Translations under genes and position numbers: made by a program
Shown here: piece by piece, positions 51,476 to 62,389 of the stretch
How positions within the stretch are numbered: the first letter of the stretch is position 1
Layout: every line of letters starts with the position of its first letter
Source: Iodobacter ciconiae
GTDB lineage: Bacteria; Pseudomonadota; Gammaproteobacteria; Burkholderiales; Chitinibacteraceae
Assembly (NCBI RefSeq): GCF_003952345.1
Contig: NZ_CP034433.1
Location: 2,294,001 to 2,358,000, forward strand
Length of the DNA stretch: 64,000 nucleotides
Reading direction: 5' to 3'
The notes under the pieces: model-generated
What the model saw: only the letters and a program-made list of their open reading frames with translations
The model's database searches: none
What the model was told of the DNA's origin: nothing

Positions 51476-52284
51476 AGCATCACCTGGCAACCGGATAAAC
51501 CACCTAAAGAAAACTGCGAAGTAAAATATACACCCGGAAAACATCCTGATGAAATGCATTATATTTACGTTGATTATATTTAAATATCTTAAATCAAATA
51601 AAATATACATATCTTTAACGAAAATGTATTTCATAAGTATTAAATAAAAACAAAATTCAATAACATTATTATATGGCGCTTATAAAAAACAACAATCAAT
51701 TATTTAATTGATGTGTTTTATTTTAAAAAAACCGGGGAAATTAAAATAAAAAACCATATCTTGCAAGAAAAGACATAATTTCTAAAAATGATTTTTGTTA
51801 TTTTTTAAAAAAGCAACTAAAATTTTACACATAACTGTATATCAAAAATTTAGATTAAAACATATTCTGATCACATGCTTTAGCTGCAAATTGGATCAAA
51901 AATAAAAATAGATAAGATTAATCTGAATAAACAATATTTAATCACTAACCTCTTCTAAAAAATTCTTATGCAAAAAAATAAAATAGGCCATCAAAAACTA
52001 CAAATCCTTATAACAAGACTCACCAAAGGCATCATAATCAAAACGGATTTAAACTCACCCCCAGGTAAGTGACGAAAAACACGAATGAAGTACTGGAGAA
52101 TCATTGCGAGACGGGCATGATCATTGAGCTATCTTATGATCAAGCAGGCTTTAAAGAAGTGGACTACGCCGATTCAAAACCAGCTCTTGGTTCTGAATCG
52201 GTTTGTCATAGAGGTTGATGACCGGCAGAGCAATCACCAATGATATCACTAGTATTTACATAAAGAGATTCACAGATTTCTTGT
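51476..52284. other. AT-rich accessory region without clear genes
   Basis: About 51480-52060 is very AT-rich with no gene. A 49-codon GTG-started frame at 52069-52218 has no recognisable family and contains a strong hairpin at 52169-52201. Base composition differs sharply from the housekeeping flanks, suggesting acquired or decayed DNA. Confidence 0.5.
52169..52201. repeat. Strong hairpin near the right end of the AT-rich region
   Basis: CCGATTCAAAACCA-GCTCT-TGGTTCTGAATCGG pairs 13 of 14 positions. There is no T tail, so it is not a standard terminator; it may be a structured RNA or a recombination remnant. Confidence 0.55.
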
Positions 52285-53859
52285 TCACAACTTTTGCTCA
52301 GTAAAATGCACACGCTCAAAGTTGCTGCCGTATTCCACGATGCGAACAAACTTCACTCTAATAGTTTGTTCACCATTCCATAGTTCGCACTGCCGGTCCG
52401 CCCTGAACCAGCCATTTGGCAAAAGCAATGTTTGCGGGGCTTTTAAAATAGGCATGGCCGGTAGCCAGACAATATTTGTATATTCGGGTGTAGCCCGAGC
52501 AGGCTCACAAGGCCGGATAGCTGCGGCTTTAGGTAGGCCCGGCAATAAAACCAAGTTCAAATACAAACGGCCTTCGCTTTCTTCCAGCCAGCGCACCACG
52601 CCTGCCAGATGATGAGCAGAAGACTTCACCACCATCAGCTGATTCAGGCTGATACGCTCTCCCTGAGCTGCCATACGGCTTAAACGCAGGCTCTGTGCTG
52701 TTTCATTCAGCACATCCCATTGCTCTGCCGGTGGCAAAGACTGTAACTCGCTACTTTGCCGGGAAGTGGTGAGATCACCAAACAACTGGATATTGATTAA
52801 ATTACGGCTGCCTGCTTTTATAGCGTCTTCAGCCGGCGGGGTATAATCAGCATCGGCCACATGACGATGCTGCGCAGGCAAAGCTAAAATCAGTGATACG
52901 GTACGCGGCTTCGCCTCACAGGGTGCACGCTCGGTACCATGCTCGCACCAAAGATGGTAAAGATCGGACAAAACATCCAGAGCAACTTGCGGGCCAAGCT
53001 CACTGCCCAGACCCAGTTTTTCCGGTAATTCGCCCTTGCGCAGCAATTTAATGCGTTTGGATAGGACTTGTGCCAGTGCCAGGGTATCAATCTCGCGAAT
53101 ATCCGGCCCTTCTTTAGGCTGGACATAACGCTGGGGGCTCCCTGGCTCTGCCAGATTGATCTGCAAAGGTGTTTTTCCCGGCAAAGCAGGCGCTTGCCGT
53201 GCAATCTGACTGCGTATTGAAAACAATTCCAGTATTTGATCAATCCACAACAGACGCCGCAAAGTATGCTGATTTGAATGAGCTGCAGAAAGTAGCAGAG
53301 TATGGATAAAGACGGCTTGTACCGTGGTCGAATCACCCGCGCTAAGCAAGCTGTCTTTTACTTTTTTAGCCGTAATCTCCAATTGCTCGGCATGCCGGTA
53401 AAAGCTGAATATTTTTGCCCAAATTACATCTGGCACTCTTCGCCCGACCAGACAGTAACAGCGCACCACAAAACCCATGCAGCGAACAGCGCGCTCGGCA
53501 AGCAAAGGCAAAAATTCAGAAATAGGTGAATCATCAGCCAGAGCATCTTGCCAGCAGCGCACATAGGCATCAGCCATAGCCTCCCATAGCTTACTGGCGG
53601 CTTGCCACTGTGCCTGCTCTGAAGCACTCAGCGGCAATGGTTTTGCTGCATATTCATGCGATAGCGCAAACTGTACATCATGTACCGAGCTGCGCAATAT
53701 TTCCAAAGATTTAAGCGCCTCCAGCGGAGCCATATTACCTTCGGCCAGCGTTTCCATTGCACCACACAATTCTGCATGTGCCACATGAGTATTCATCAGT
53801 GGTAATAAAATTAGCCAGTCTTTCGTGCTGCGGGCATCTGTAAATGGAGGATAATTCAT
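52285..53859 (-). CDS. Conserved protein, PilZ-like paralogue 2
   Basis: A 524-residue cytoplasmic protein with the same layout as the product of 27251-28819: a long helical N-terminal part, then a C-terminal beta-rich part with WDVLNETAQSLRLSRM, GERISLNQLMVVK, AGVVRWLEESEGRLYLNLVLLPG. At the place of the PilZ NxSxxG motif this copy has NETAQS, so c-di-GMP binding is unlikely. It starts 2 bp after the HIT gene and forms an operon with it. Function unknown. Confidence 0.7.
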   Translation of the reverse strand: MNYPPFTDARSTKDWLILLPLMNTHVAHAELCGAMETLAEGNMAPLEALKSLEILRSSVHDVQFALSHEYAAKPLPLSASEQAQWQAASKLWEAMADAYVRCWQDALADDSPISEFLPLLAERAVRCMGFVVRCYCLVGRRVPDVIWAKIFSFYRHAEQLEITAKKVKDSLLSAGDSTTVQAVFIHTLLLSAAHSNQHTLRRLLWIDQILELFSIRSQIARQAPALPGKTPLQINLAEPGSPQRYVQPKEGPDIREIDTLALAQVLSKRIKLLRKGELPEKLGLGSELGPQVALDVLSDLYHLWCEHGTERAPCEAKPRTVSLILALPAQHRHVADADYTPPAEDAIKAGSRNLINIQLFGDLTTSRQSSELQSLPPAEQWDVLNETAQSLRLSRMAAQGERISLNQLMVVKSSAHHLAGVVRWLEESEGRLYLNLVLLPGLPKAAAIRPCEPARATPEYTNIVWLPAMPILKAPQTLLLPNGWFRADRQCELWNGEQTIRVKFVRIVEYGSNFERVHFTEQKL

Positions 53860-53861
53860 CG

Positions 53862-54272
53862 TTATATGGCCTGCAAAGCGATTCTGAGAGCCAGTAACTG
53901 TTTGGCAGATACCTTAGATTCCACCTCTGGTCTGGCCGCCTCAGCCCAAATGGGCGCGGGGAAATGACGATCCTCTTTAAAGCGGGGAATAAGATGCCAG
54001 TGTAAATGCGGTACCATATTGCCCAGGCTGGCTAAATTTACCTTATCAGGCTGTAGTGTGCTGCGAATGGCCGATTCCACCGCAAAAACCAGCTGCATCA
54101 GCCGTTGCCTGTCCTGAGCATTTAAGTCGCTAAACTCTGCCGTATGCTGTTTTAAGATAACACGGCAAAAACCAGGGTATCCCGGCTCATCAACCAGCAC
54201 TACACGGCAAAAATCATCCTGCCAGAGTATTTCTCCACCGCTATCACTGCACAGCACACAATCTGAATTCAT
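53862..54272 (-). CDS. HIT family hydrolase
   Basis: A 136-residue histidine-triad protein. The active-site motif HLHWHLIPRF (HxHxHxx) is near residue 90, preceded by NLASLGNMVP. HIT proteins of this type hydrolyse dinucleoside polyphosphates or aminoacyl adenylates. Cysteines in SDCVLCSDSGG may bind zinc. The ATG at 54272 has AGGA nine bases upstream; a start at 54317 is less likely. The PilZ-like gene follows almost directly. Confidence 0.93.
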   Translation of the reverse strand: MNSDCVLCSDSGGEILWQDDFCRVVLVDEPGYPGFCRVILKQHTAEFSDLNAQDRQRLMQLVFAVESAIRSTLQPDKVNLASLGNMVPHLHWHLIPRFKEDRHFPAPIWAEAARPEVESKVSAKQLLALRIALQAI

Positions 54273-54834
54273 TATATTATTCCTGTTTATTTGCGTCATT
54301 ATAGGCAGAGCATTCACCCAAATAAGCGGCTGCTATTCTAACTCCGCCACCCGGCTGCCGCTATCGGTAGCAACCATAACCTTACACCATAAAAATATAT
54401 CGCCTTTGGCGCGAAATCTAACAAATCGCCCAGGAAAAGCTGCTCAAAGCGGCCGCAATCTCAGTACAATCAATTATTTCAAGCACAATAATTACCAATC
54501 CGATATACAACTAGCTTTTATACGATAACTGAGAACGCCAATTACCACCATTTCAAGTCATTCGCGCCGATTGGGTGCTTATGCTATTGCGGCCCCACTA
54601 TTTATTCGAATATATTCTGCGCCGTCCCCTACCATTTAATGGCTACAACATTCGCCATATTGTTAATATCTCCGGCACCGGCCATTAGATTTCTGGTACC
54701 GACAAGAGTAGAGATTAAAATGGAGCACGGTAACCTTAAATCAGAAAACCCCGCAGGGGAAATTACCTATTATTTCAGCATGGTACATAAAAGTGGGATA
54801 CCCTATAATATCAAAATACTAAAGGAAAATAAAA
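54273..54834. other. Intergenic region upstream of the small membrane protein
   Basis: Mixed composition, AT-rich on the right. A plus frame at 54639-54887 (with MEHGNLKSENPAGEITYYF) lacks a ribosome-binding site and overlaps the better-supported gene at 54835; I do not accept it as a gene with confidence. Confidence 0.35.
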
Positions 54835-55161
54835 ATGAACCTGATCTTTGTTTGGACAATAATACTAATACCAGGCTTAACCATTAATTTAATCATTCAC
54901 AAATGGTGCTTAAAAAAACAAACAAAAAAATCATCTGAAATATGGCTACTCATTTTTAATGGTATTTTCTTTTCTCCATTTATTGGATTAATTATATTTT
55001 CAAACTCAAATGGCGGATATGGTGCAGGGCTTGCTGCTGTGCTTATCCCTTTGGTAAATACCGGTTTAAGCATATTATTAATTTTTTATGTAGCATTAAG
55101 CAATCGCCCAGAGCCAGAAATGCACCCATCTTCATCGGCAAATTTTAAAACGGATCAATAA
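54835..55161 (+). CDS. Small membrane protein of unknown function
   Basis: A 108-residue protein with three predicted membrane helices (LIFVWTIILIPGLTINLI, WLLIFNGIFFSPFIGLIIF, AAVLIPLVNTGLSILLIFYV) and a short hydrophilic tail. AAAGGA lies eight bases before the ATG, which supports it as a real gene. Low GC compared with the housekeeping genes. No family recognised. Confidence 0.6.
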   Translation: MNLIFVWTIILIPGLTINLIIHKWCLKKQTKKSSEIWLLIFNGIFFSPFIGLIIFSNSNGGYGAGLAAVLIPLVNTGLSILLIFYVALSNRPEPEMHPSSSANFKTDQ

Positions 55162-55192
55162 TATTCTTTATGCAACTGAGAATAAACATACA

Positions 55193-55393
55193 ATGGCCAG
55201 CTCATTCCCTCTAGTCAACTGTAACACCACCTGCCTTGCACCCATGATCTTCACTGTATTTTGGCCAATAACAAGCATTGCCCTCATTGGGATGCTGATT
55301 ATTAGCGCATTTCATATCAAAAAAGACGCAGGAAAAATATTGCTAACCAGCGCTATTATTCTTATATTTTGGTGGGCCAATATTCTTATATAA
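55193..55393 (+). CDS. Very small membrane protein, hypothetical
   Basis: A 66-residue frame with two hydrophobic stretches (MIFTVFWPITSIALIGMLII and ILLTSAIILIFWW). It follows the gene at 54835 after 31 bp on the same strand and has similar composition. The ribosome-binding site is weak. It may be a real small gene or chance. Confidence 0.4.
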   Translation: MASSFPLVNCNTTCLAPMIFTVFWPITSIALIGMLIISAFHIKKDAGKILLTSAIILIFWWANILI

Positions 55394-55490
55394 AGATGCG
55401 CAATACATCTCTTTGGACAAACTAAAGTAAAAATGTCAGCTCCTAATCAATACATAGGCACAAAGGCATACCGCCTTACAAGCAAATCAT

Positions 55491-55522
55491 AAAAAATGGG
55501 CACATCATTTGTGCCCATTTTA
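55491..55522. terminator. Bidirectional terminator after the DUF3683 gene
   Basis: AAAAAATGGGCACA-TCATT-TGTGCCCATTTTA forms a perfect 12-bp stem with A and T tails. It ends the DUF3683 gene on the minus strand and can serve the small plus-strand genes. Confidence 0.88.
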
Positions 55523-55527
55523 TTAAA

Positions 55528-58500
55528 TTACAACAATACCCGCTCAATTCCACCATTTCTGACTTTTTCTACATATTCCGGCATCCAGTTTGCACCTAAT
55601 ACCGTTTTGGCGATTTCTACCACGATGTAGTCAGCAGTGGTGCCTGAATCGTCATTGTAGCGGCTCAAACCCTGCAGGCAAGATGGGCAGGAGGTGAGGA
55701 TTTTGACTGCCACGGGCTTAGCGCCTGGATCTTGCAGAGCTGCCCCAGATTCAGCCCGCAGCTTATCTGCGCCCTTTTTCATTTCCTCTTCTTTTCTGAA
55801 GCGAACCTGCGTGGCGATTTGCGGCTTGGATACGCCAAAGGTGCCTGATTCACCGCAGCACCGATCATTCAGCTCTACTTTCTGCCCCATCAGTTCATTG
55901 GCCACATCAATGCCTTTATAAGTCTTCATCGGTGTATGGCATGGCTCGTGATACATATAGCGATCACCGCTTACACCTTCCAGTTTCACGCCTTTTTCCA
56001 GCAGATATTCGTGAATATCCAAAAGACGGCAGCCGGGGAAAATCAGCTCAAACTGATACTTTTGCAGCTGATCCATACAGGTACCGCAAGACACAATCAC
56101 CGTTTTGATATCGAGGTAATTAAGCGTGGTGGCAAGGCGATGGAATAACACGCGGTTATCCATAGTGATCTTATCGCCCTTATTTTTTTCACCCCCCGCT
56201 GCCTGTGGATAACCGCAGCAAAGATAACCCGGCGGCAGCACTGTCGTTGCGCCCACATGCCAGAGCATGGCTTGCGTAGCCAGGCCCACCTGACTAAATA
56301 GGCGCTCCGAGCCGCAACCGGGGAAGTAAAACACTGATTCCTGCTCCTCTGGTCTATTGAGGCGCTGCGGGTCCCGTATCACCGGTACCACGGTTGCGTC
56401 TTCCACATCCAGCAAGGCGCGGGCTGTTTTTTTGGGTAAGCCACCCGGCATAGGCTTATTAATGAAGTGGATCACCTGCGTTTTGATCGTCGGCTTACCC
56501 ACGGTAGCGGGCGGCGACTTTAAAGCAGGCTTAAGTAAGCCCATGCGCTTGGCTACGGTGTGCGCCAGACGCTGGCCTTTATAACCCCACTCAATCGTTA
56601 CCTTACGGATCAGCTTGATGGTGGCCGGATCTTTAATGGTTAAGAAGCCCATACCCAGCGCGGTAACAGGGTTAAATTTCTTTTTGCCTTCTTTGCGCAG
56701 AAAATTACGCATGGCGATCGATACATCGCCAAAATCAATATTTACCGGGCAGGGATTCACACAGCGATGACACACCGTGCAATGGTCAGCCACATCCCCC
56801 AGTTCGTCAAAATGCCTGAGCGATACGCCCCGGCGGGTTTGCTCCTCGTATAAAAACGCTTCGGTGAGTAATCCCGTAGCCAGAATTTTATTACGCGGGC
56901 TGTATAGCAAATTAGCTCGCGGCACATGGGTGGAGCAAACCGGCTTGCACTTACCGCAGCGCAGACAGTCTTTAACGCTATTGCTGATCTCACCGATATC
57001 GGACGCTTCTAAGATCAGCGATTCAGCCCCCAGCAGACTGAAAGATGGCGTATAGGCATTGGCCAGATCCGCGCCCGGCATCAGCTTGCCTTTATTAAAG
57101 TGGCCGTTCGGGTCAACCCGCTGCTTATACGCTTCAAACGGGGCCAGTTCTTCGCGCGTCAAAAACTCATATTTAGTGATACCAATGCCGTGCTCGCCGG
57201 AAATCACACCATTCAGATTTCTGGCCACGCCCATAATCCGAGCCACGGCATGGTGAGCACGCTGCAGCATTTCGTAATCGTCAGAATTCACCGGAATATT
57301 GGTGTGCACATTGCCGTCGCCAGCGTGCATATGCAAGGCAACCCAGGTACGGCCTTTCAGCACTTTCTGCTGGATGGCAAACACCAGCTCCATAATGGAT
57401 TTATCGGTGCGGCCGGAAAACAGTGTTTCCAGCTCGCCCAATAGCTCACGCTTCCAGCTCACCCGCAGCACAAAATCACGCAGTGCTAAAAAGACGCTTT
57501 GCGGAATATCATCGCCGATCAGCTCTTTTTCTAAAGGCATGGTTGGGAACGCGGCGCGATACAGCTCGAATGAATCATCGAGGTGATCAAAAATCCACTG
57601 CCAGTGCAGCCGTGATTTAGCAATCAAATCAAGGGCAGTTTCACGTCTGTCGCCAATAAACTCTTCAGCACTGACTGGCGCATCCCCGGCATCCACCGGC
57701 AAGCGACCGTGGGCAAAAAAGTCTTGCAGCTTATCAAGCAGTTCCAGCTTGCTGGTCAGCGACAGCTCAATATTGATGCGCTCGATCGCATCGGAATACT
57801 CGCCAAGGCGTGGCAGCGGAATCACCACATCTTCGTTCACTTTAAAGGCATTGGTATGGCGGGCAATGGCCGCAGTGCGGGCGCGATCCAGCCAGAATTT
57901 TTTACGCGCTTCCGGCGTAATGGCCACAAAACCTTCACCACCACGCACATTCGCCAGCTGCACCACATGGCTCGATGCCTGCCCCACCGCGTCTTCGTCA
58001 TCAGACACCAGATCGGCGATCAACACCATTTTGGGCCGGCCACGGCTTTTAGCCTTGGTGGCATAGCCCACGGCGCGCACATAGCGCCAGTCCAGATGCT
58101 CTAAACCGGCCAGCTGCACACGAGGATGCGCATCCAGATAATCTTTGATTTCTACAATTGATGGCACGGCACGGCTTACTTCGCCAAAGAATTCCAGGCA
58201 CACCGTACGCACATGTGCAGGCATGCGGTGCAGCACAAAACGGGCGCTGGTAATCAGCCCGTCAGTGCCTTCTTTTTGAATGCCTGGCAGGCCGGAGAGA
58301 AATTTATCGGTAACGTCTTTACCCAAGCCTTCCTTACGAAATTGACTACCAGCAATCACCAGGTTTTCATCGCTGATCAGCGTTTTGCCATCAGGCTTAA
58401 ATTTGCGAATCCGGAATGTAGCTTGTTTGGCATCATGGATCTTGCCCATATTGTGATCCATACGCTCGATAAACATCCAGTTACCGTCCGGATCAACCAT

Positions 58501-59436
58501 CTTCCAGCTCACCAGATTATCCAGCGCCGTGCCCCACAGTACGGCTTTTTTACCCCCCGCATTCATCGCCACATTGCCGCCAATGCAAGATGCATCAGCC
58601 GAGGTCGGGTCAACCGCGAACGCCAAACCGGCCGCTTCAGCGGTTTCCATTACCCGGCGGGTAACCACACCTGCACCGCACTGAATGGTGGCAACGATGC
58701 CAGCCACACCGGGGATTTCACGGTATTCAATACCGTTGTGCTGATCCAGTTTTTCGGTGTTGATCACCGCAGAAAGTGCCGTCAGCGGCACGGCACCACC
58801 GGTGTAACCCGTACCACCGCCACGCGGGATAATTGTCAGCCCTAGCTCGATACAGGCCGCCACCAAAGGTGCCATTTCTTCTTCGGTATCGGGAGCCAGC
58901 ACCACAAAAGGGTATTCAACACGCCAGTCAGTGGCGTCAGTTACGTGGCTCACCCGCGCCAAACCATCGAAACAAATATTGTCATTGCGGGTAATGCGGC
59001 CCACTTTTTTAAGCACTTTGCGGCGTAGTAAAGCCACATCAATAAACTCGCGCTCGAAACACTTCACCGCCTCACGGGTGCGATCAATCAAAAACGCAAC
59101 CTGTGTGTTTTCCTGACGGCGCTTCTCGATCTCGTGCACACGGTGATGCATGGCCTCGGTCAGCATATTCAGACGTTTAGGATTATCGAGTAAATCGTCT
59201 TGCAGATAGGGGTTGCGCCTCACAACCCAGATATCCCCCAGAACTTCAAACAACATTCTGGCGGAGCGGCCAGTTTTACGTTGCTGGCGCAAATCATCAA
59301 GCACCTGCCAGGCATCATCCCCAAGCAAGCGAATCACAATCTCGCGATCGGAAAATGAAGTGTAGTTGTAAGGAATTTCGCGCACACGATCATGCACAGG
59401 CTGCGGAAGGGTGGGAGTAGTAATAGGCTCGGCCAT
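55528..59436 (-). CDS. DUF3683 domain FAD/Fe-S dehydrogenase (glycolate oxidase/D-lactate dehydrogenase-like)
   Basis: A 1302-residue multidomain flavoprotein. The N-terminal DUF3683 region ([21 protein letters not shown], about 18-90) is followed by the FAD-binding domain with [11 protein letters not shown] (about 204-214), a FAD-oxidase C domain with [15 protein letters not shown], then 4Fe-4S motifs [11 protein letters not shown] and [12 protein letters not shown], and CCG-type cysteine domains ([33 protein letters not shown]). It combines the functions of GlcD and GlcF in one chain and probably oxidises a 2-hydroxyacid such as D-lactate, passing electrons to the quinone pool. The substrate is not proven by sequence. 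Confidence 0.93.
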   Translation of the reverse strand: MAEPITTPTLPQPVHDRVREIPYNYTSFSDREIVIRLLGDDAWQVLDDLRQQRKTGRSARMLFEVLGDIWVVRRNPYLQDDLLDNPKRLNMLTEAMHHRVHEIEKRRQENTQVAFLIDRTREAVKCFEREFIDVALLRRKVLKKVGRITRNDNICFDGLARVSHVTDATDWRVEYPFVVLAPDTEEEMAPLVAACIELGLTIIPRGGGTGYTGGAVPLTALSAVINTEKLDQHNGIEYREIPGVAGIVATIQCGAGVVTRRVMETAEAAGLAFAVDPTSADASCIGGNVAMNAGGKKAVLWGTALDNLVSWKMVDPDGNWMFIERMDHNMGKIHDAKQATFRIRKFKPDGKTLISDENLVIAGSQFRKEGLGKDVTDKFLSGLPGIQKEGTDGLITSARFVLHRMPAHVRTVCLEFFGEVSRAVPSIVEIKDYLDAHPRVQLAGLEHLDWRYVRAVGYATKAKSRGRPKMVLIADLVSDDEDAVGQASSHVVQLANVRGGEGFVAITPEARKKFWLDRARTAAIARHTNAFKVNEDVVIPLPRLGEYSDAIERINIELSLTSKLELLDKLQDFFAHGRLPVDAGDAPVSAEEFIGDRRETALDLIAKSRLHWQWIFDHLDDSFELYRAAFPTMPLEKELIGDDIPQSVFLALRDFVLRVSWKRELLGELETLFSGRTDKSIMELVFAIQQKVLKGRTWVALHMHAGDGNVHTNIPVNSDDYEMLQRAHHAVARIMGVARNLNGVISGEHGIGITKYEFLTREELAPFEAYKQRVDPNGHFNKGKLMPGADLANAYTPSFSLLGAESLILEASDIGEISNSVKDCLRCGKCKPVCSTHVPRANLLYSPRNKILATGLLTEAFLYEEQTRRGVSLRHFDELGDVADHCTVCHRCVNPCPVNIDFGDVSIAMRNFLRKEGKKKFNPVTALGMGFLTIKDPATIKLIRKVTIEWGYKGQRLAHTVAKRMGLLKPALKSPPATVGKPTIKTQVIHFINKPMPGGLPKKTARALLDVEDATVVPVIRDPQRLNRPEEQESVFYFPGCGSERLFSQVGLATQAMLWHVGATTVLPPGYLCCGYPQAAGGEKNKGDKITMDNRVLFHRLATTLNYLDIKTVIVSCGTCMDQLQKYQFELIFPGCRLLDIHEYLLEKGVKLEGVSGDRYMYHEPCHTPMKTYKGIDVANELMGQKVELNDRCCGESGTFGVSKPQIATQVRFRKEEEMKKGADKLRAESGAALQDPGAKPVAVKILTSCPSCLQGLSRYNDDSGTTADYIVVEIAKTVLGANWMPEYVEKVRNGGIERVLL

Positions 59437-59817
59437 GGAGGACTCTTGGGGCTTACTGGATCATGGGAGCGTTGATTCTAGCGGAAAACCCTCATTGTCA
59501 TAGCCCCATTTTTTTTAGGGACACCAATCCCGCCCCCTTAAACTCCCGTTTTCAATAGCTTAGCCCTGTATCAAAAACGAAAAATCTTCACATTAATGCA
59601 ACAAAATGACGTACTTTTACTACCAATTTTTACTCTAAAAATCGTATAACGCACTTAAAAAAACAGATATCTGACCAGCACCCAAACCAATACAAATTTA
59701 TCTGGCAAATACGAAGATTGATATTGCAATGGCATCATAGCAAAGTGCAAGAAGCATTAAACTCTTTTCTGACTGACCAACAATGAAACACAGATTTAAT
59801 CAAAGCGTAAACAGGCC
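59437..59817. other. AT-rich intergenic region
   Basis: Contains the start signals of the DUF3683 gene near its left end. The remainder is AT-rich with no recognised gene, RNA or repeat. Confidence 0.5.
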
Positions 59818-60834
59818 TCAGTTTGGAACAGGCAAATCCATTTCCATTGATCTTAGTTGTGCCGAAGCCGATTGCTCTAAAAGTAAAGAGCGTAAATGCC
59901 TGTGTGTTGCCTCATGTTTTTCATGCAAATCAGGCTGATTCATTTTTTGATAAATGACAGCAAAAGCCTCATGAATCTCCGCCAGTAAATACTGAGACTC
60001 TATCACCTCTGCCAGGTTAAATGCCCTTTGCAACTCATCCAAACCAGCCTCATACTCTGCATTAGCCAGGGAGCAGCGCCCTAATGCTAATAAATTGGCC
60101 GCTTCATTCCAGGTGTTGATATGTAAGCGATTAATTTTGAGTGCAACCAGAAAATTCATTCTGGCTCTTTCAATATCACCGCGTGCTAATCGAATTAAAC
60201 CAAATACACTGTAAACCTCAGCCTCCAGCTCATAATTATCTTCGGCCCTCACTAAGGGTAATGCTTGTCTGGCAATTGCCATTGCATCATCCAGACGATT
60301 CAAACGAAATAAATCCACGGCAATATTAATCAGGCAGATACTTTGGTAATTAGCATCATGCTCTTTTTTTGCTAAATCCTGCGCCATTTTATGATGAATT
60401 AATGCCACTTCAAATTGCTCATGAGCATAATATAGCTGCCCCAAACCTATGTGAGCACAAAGGCGCTGAGTAGTTTCAATGGCCTGGGCAGAGAGCTCAA
60501 GGCAATGGCACCAGTACCGAGCCGCGCTTTCATATTCACCGAGGGTATAGGCATGCCTGCCCATCAATTGCAGTGCCTCACCGTGCCACACGCCCAGCTC
60601 ATCGGTTTCTGCAATACCTAAAACTTTGTCCAGAACATCAATGGCCTCCCTGTGCCGCCCCAAAAGCTGCAGAACACTGGAATAAACCGTCAGCGCTGCC
60701 GCTTCGCTAAAACGACACCCCATTTCCACAGCCAAATCTCTTGCCTGCGTTGCAAAAGTGAGTGAATCAACGCTACGCGAAGAGATTAACTTCTTAGCTT
60801 GCTGAATAAGCTGATCAACAGAGGACACAAGCAT
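59818..60834 (-). CDS. TPR-repeat protein
   Basis: A 338-residue soluble protein built of about seven tetratricopeptide-like helical pairs, for example ALQLMGRHAYTLGEYESAARYW, AHIGLGQLYYAHEQFEVALIHH, INIAVDLFRLNRLDDAMAIA and VFGLIRLARGDIERARMNF. There is no signal peptide or catalytic domain. Such arrays mediate protein contacts; similar ones form the N-terminal half of some GGDEF proteins, but no GGDEF follows here. A broken related gene lies directly upstream at 60921-61559. Confidence 0.8.
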   Translation of the reverse strand: MLVSSVDQLIQQAKKLISSRSVDSLTFATQARDLAVEMGCRFSEAAALTVYSSVLQLLGRHREAIDVLDKVLGIAETDELGVWHGEALQLMGRHAYTLGEYESAARYWCHCLELSAQAIETTQRLCAHIGLGQLYYAHEQFEVALIHHKMAQDLAKKEHDANYQSICLINIAVDLFRLNRLDDAMAIARQALPLVRAEDNYELEAEVYSVFGLIRLARGDIERARMNFLVALKINRLHINTWNEAANLLALGRCSLANAEYEAGLDELQRAFNLAEVIESQYLLAEIHEAFAVIYQKMNQPDLHEKHEATHRHLRSLLLEQSASAQLRSMEMDLPVPN

Positions 60835-60920
60835 TATTTACACCAAGTTAGCTTTTAGTTTACGAATGAAATTTTAATACTCTAAAAGTATTGAAACCAT
60901 GTGCACTGCAGCATTGCACA

Positions 60921-61559
60921 CTATGTAACACGTGCCATGAGCCGGGATTTCACACGATAATCCACACAGCAAACAACTCCGGTAAGCCGGATATATACAG
61001 ATTGGTAGCAGCCGTATTCATACTCTGCCAGCTCTTTATTTCCAGCTCGCTGATAGGCCATAGATAGTAATTGATGAGCGTCCATAAGCTGCCTGGCAAA
61101 CCCCATTTCCAGCGCCTGTTCCTGTGCATTTTAAAACAAGAAATCGCCTCTTCTGTTTGCTTGTCGGCTAAAAAAAACCTGCCTCGCAGCAATTGCTGCA
61201 AAACATCGCCCCATCGCCACTTTTTACAACTTGCCCCTGCTTGCATAAGCCTTAGCTTGGCAACCTCCAGCTTATGGATTTCCAACGCAATCTTAGCCAT
61301 ATAAAGGTAAATCTCACCCATAAACTCCTGAACACAGGCTTGCTGCGCATGGAGATAGGCCATCACCAGTACGAGCAAAAGAAAACGGTAAGCGAGAATA
61401 AGACAGTGTAAGGCGGGCAAGTAGCTCAACATCAGCTAACTTATAATCACTGAATAAAAAGCACGCCTCTTCCACACAACGCAGTGCGGAAGCTGGATCA
61501 GGAAGCGCTAAGCGATCACCTTCGCTTAATGATCTTAATATTTCAGCATACTGAGGCAT
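60921..61559 (-). pseudogene. TPR-repeat gene, broken by frameshifts
   Basis: Three minus frames join into one TPR-like protein related to its neighbour. They read EEACFLFSDYKLADVELLARL, then GEIYLYMAKIALEIHKLEVAKL, then ARQLMDAHQLLSMAYQRAGNKELAEYEY. The second break lies at an AAAA run near 61131, where one more A would give CFKNAQEQALEMGFARQL. The first break (about 61380-61420) goes the other way. The gene is shorter than its neighbour and probably decayed, though at least one break could be a sequencing error. Confidence 0.7.
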
Positions 61560-61684
61560 ATTCAGGCCTGAGTGAAGTAAAGCCTGTGAGAGTATTCTGT
61601 TTAATTCCCTGACTCAACACTCTTTAGTAAAAACTGACAAATTAATTATAAATTAATGCAAAAACTCAAAACAAAAAAACAAGA

Positions 61685-62389
61685 TTAAGGAATATCTGCG
61701 TAAGGCATTCGACGTAAAACGATGCTACTTTTACGCAGGAGCTTACGATCTGATCTGTTTTTATCAAAATACCGCGGATTAGTCACCATAGAAGCCAGCC
61801 TGGCCGATTGGCTAGCACCCAAACGTGCTGCAGATGTTTTGTAATAGTGCCGTGCCGCCGCTTCTGCCCCAAAAACACCATTACCCCACTCAATCACATT
61901 CAGATAAATTTCAAATATTCGCTGCTTATCCAAAATAACCTCAAGCATCACCGTAATAATGGCTTCTTCCGCCTTACGCAAAGGATTACGGCCACTCGAT
62001 AAAAACAGGTTTTTAGCCAGCTGCTGGCTAATGGTCGAGCCCCCCGCCACAATGCGGCCTTTTTTAATATTTTTCTCCCAGGCAATCTGTATACCCTCCC
62101 AGTCAAAACCTTCATGATCCAGAAATTTGGCATCCTCACTTGCTACCAAAGCCCGCTTCAGATGGGGAGAGATTTGCGCATAACTCACCCACTGGTGATG
62201 TAATTCGGCCTCCGGGTTTTCTTTCTGAATCTGGCTCAGTTGCTCACGCATAAAAGAAGTTGCCGATGGATTAACCCACTTCCATACCAAAACATGGGCC
62301 AGAATCCACAGGTTCCATAATAACAATAAGGCCAGAATAAAAAGTAAACCCCGGCCTATCCAGCCAGCCATTGAGCGTTGTTTAACCAT
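61685..62389 (-). CDS. mtgA: Monofunctional peptidoglycan glycosyltransferase
   Basis: A 234-residue GT51 enzyme that polymerises glycan strands from lipid II. One N-terminal membrane helix (GRGLLFILALLLLWNLWIL) anchors it. Conserved motifs: VASEDAKFLDHEGFDW with the catalytic glutamate, GGSTISQQLAKNLFLS, and EIYLNVIEWGNGVFGAEAAARHYY. It lacks a transpeptidase domain. Its ATG overlaps the aroE stop (TAATG), so it is translationally coupled to aroE. Confidence 0.97.
   Translation of the reverse strand: MVKQRSMAGWIGRGLLFILALLLLWNLWILAHVLVWKWVNPSATSFMREQLSQIQKENPEAELHHQWVSYAQISPHLKRALVASEDAKFLDHEGFDWEGIQIAWEKNIKKGRIVAGGSTISQQLAKNLFLSSGRNPLRKAEEAIITVMLEVILDKQRIFEIYLNVIEWGNGVFGAEAAARHYYKTSAARLGASQSARLASMVTNPRYFDKNRSDRKLLRKSSIVLRRMPYADIP

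Noticed and set aside
52069..52218. 49-codon GTG-started frame
   Set aside because: It contains the strong hairpin at 52169-52201 and resembles no known family.
54639..54887. 82-residue plus-strand frame
   Set aside because: No ribosome-binding site, and it overlaps the better-supported small membrane protein gene at 54835.
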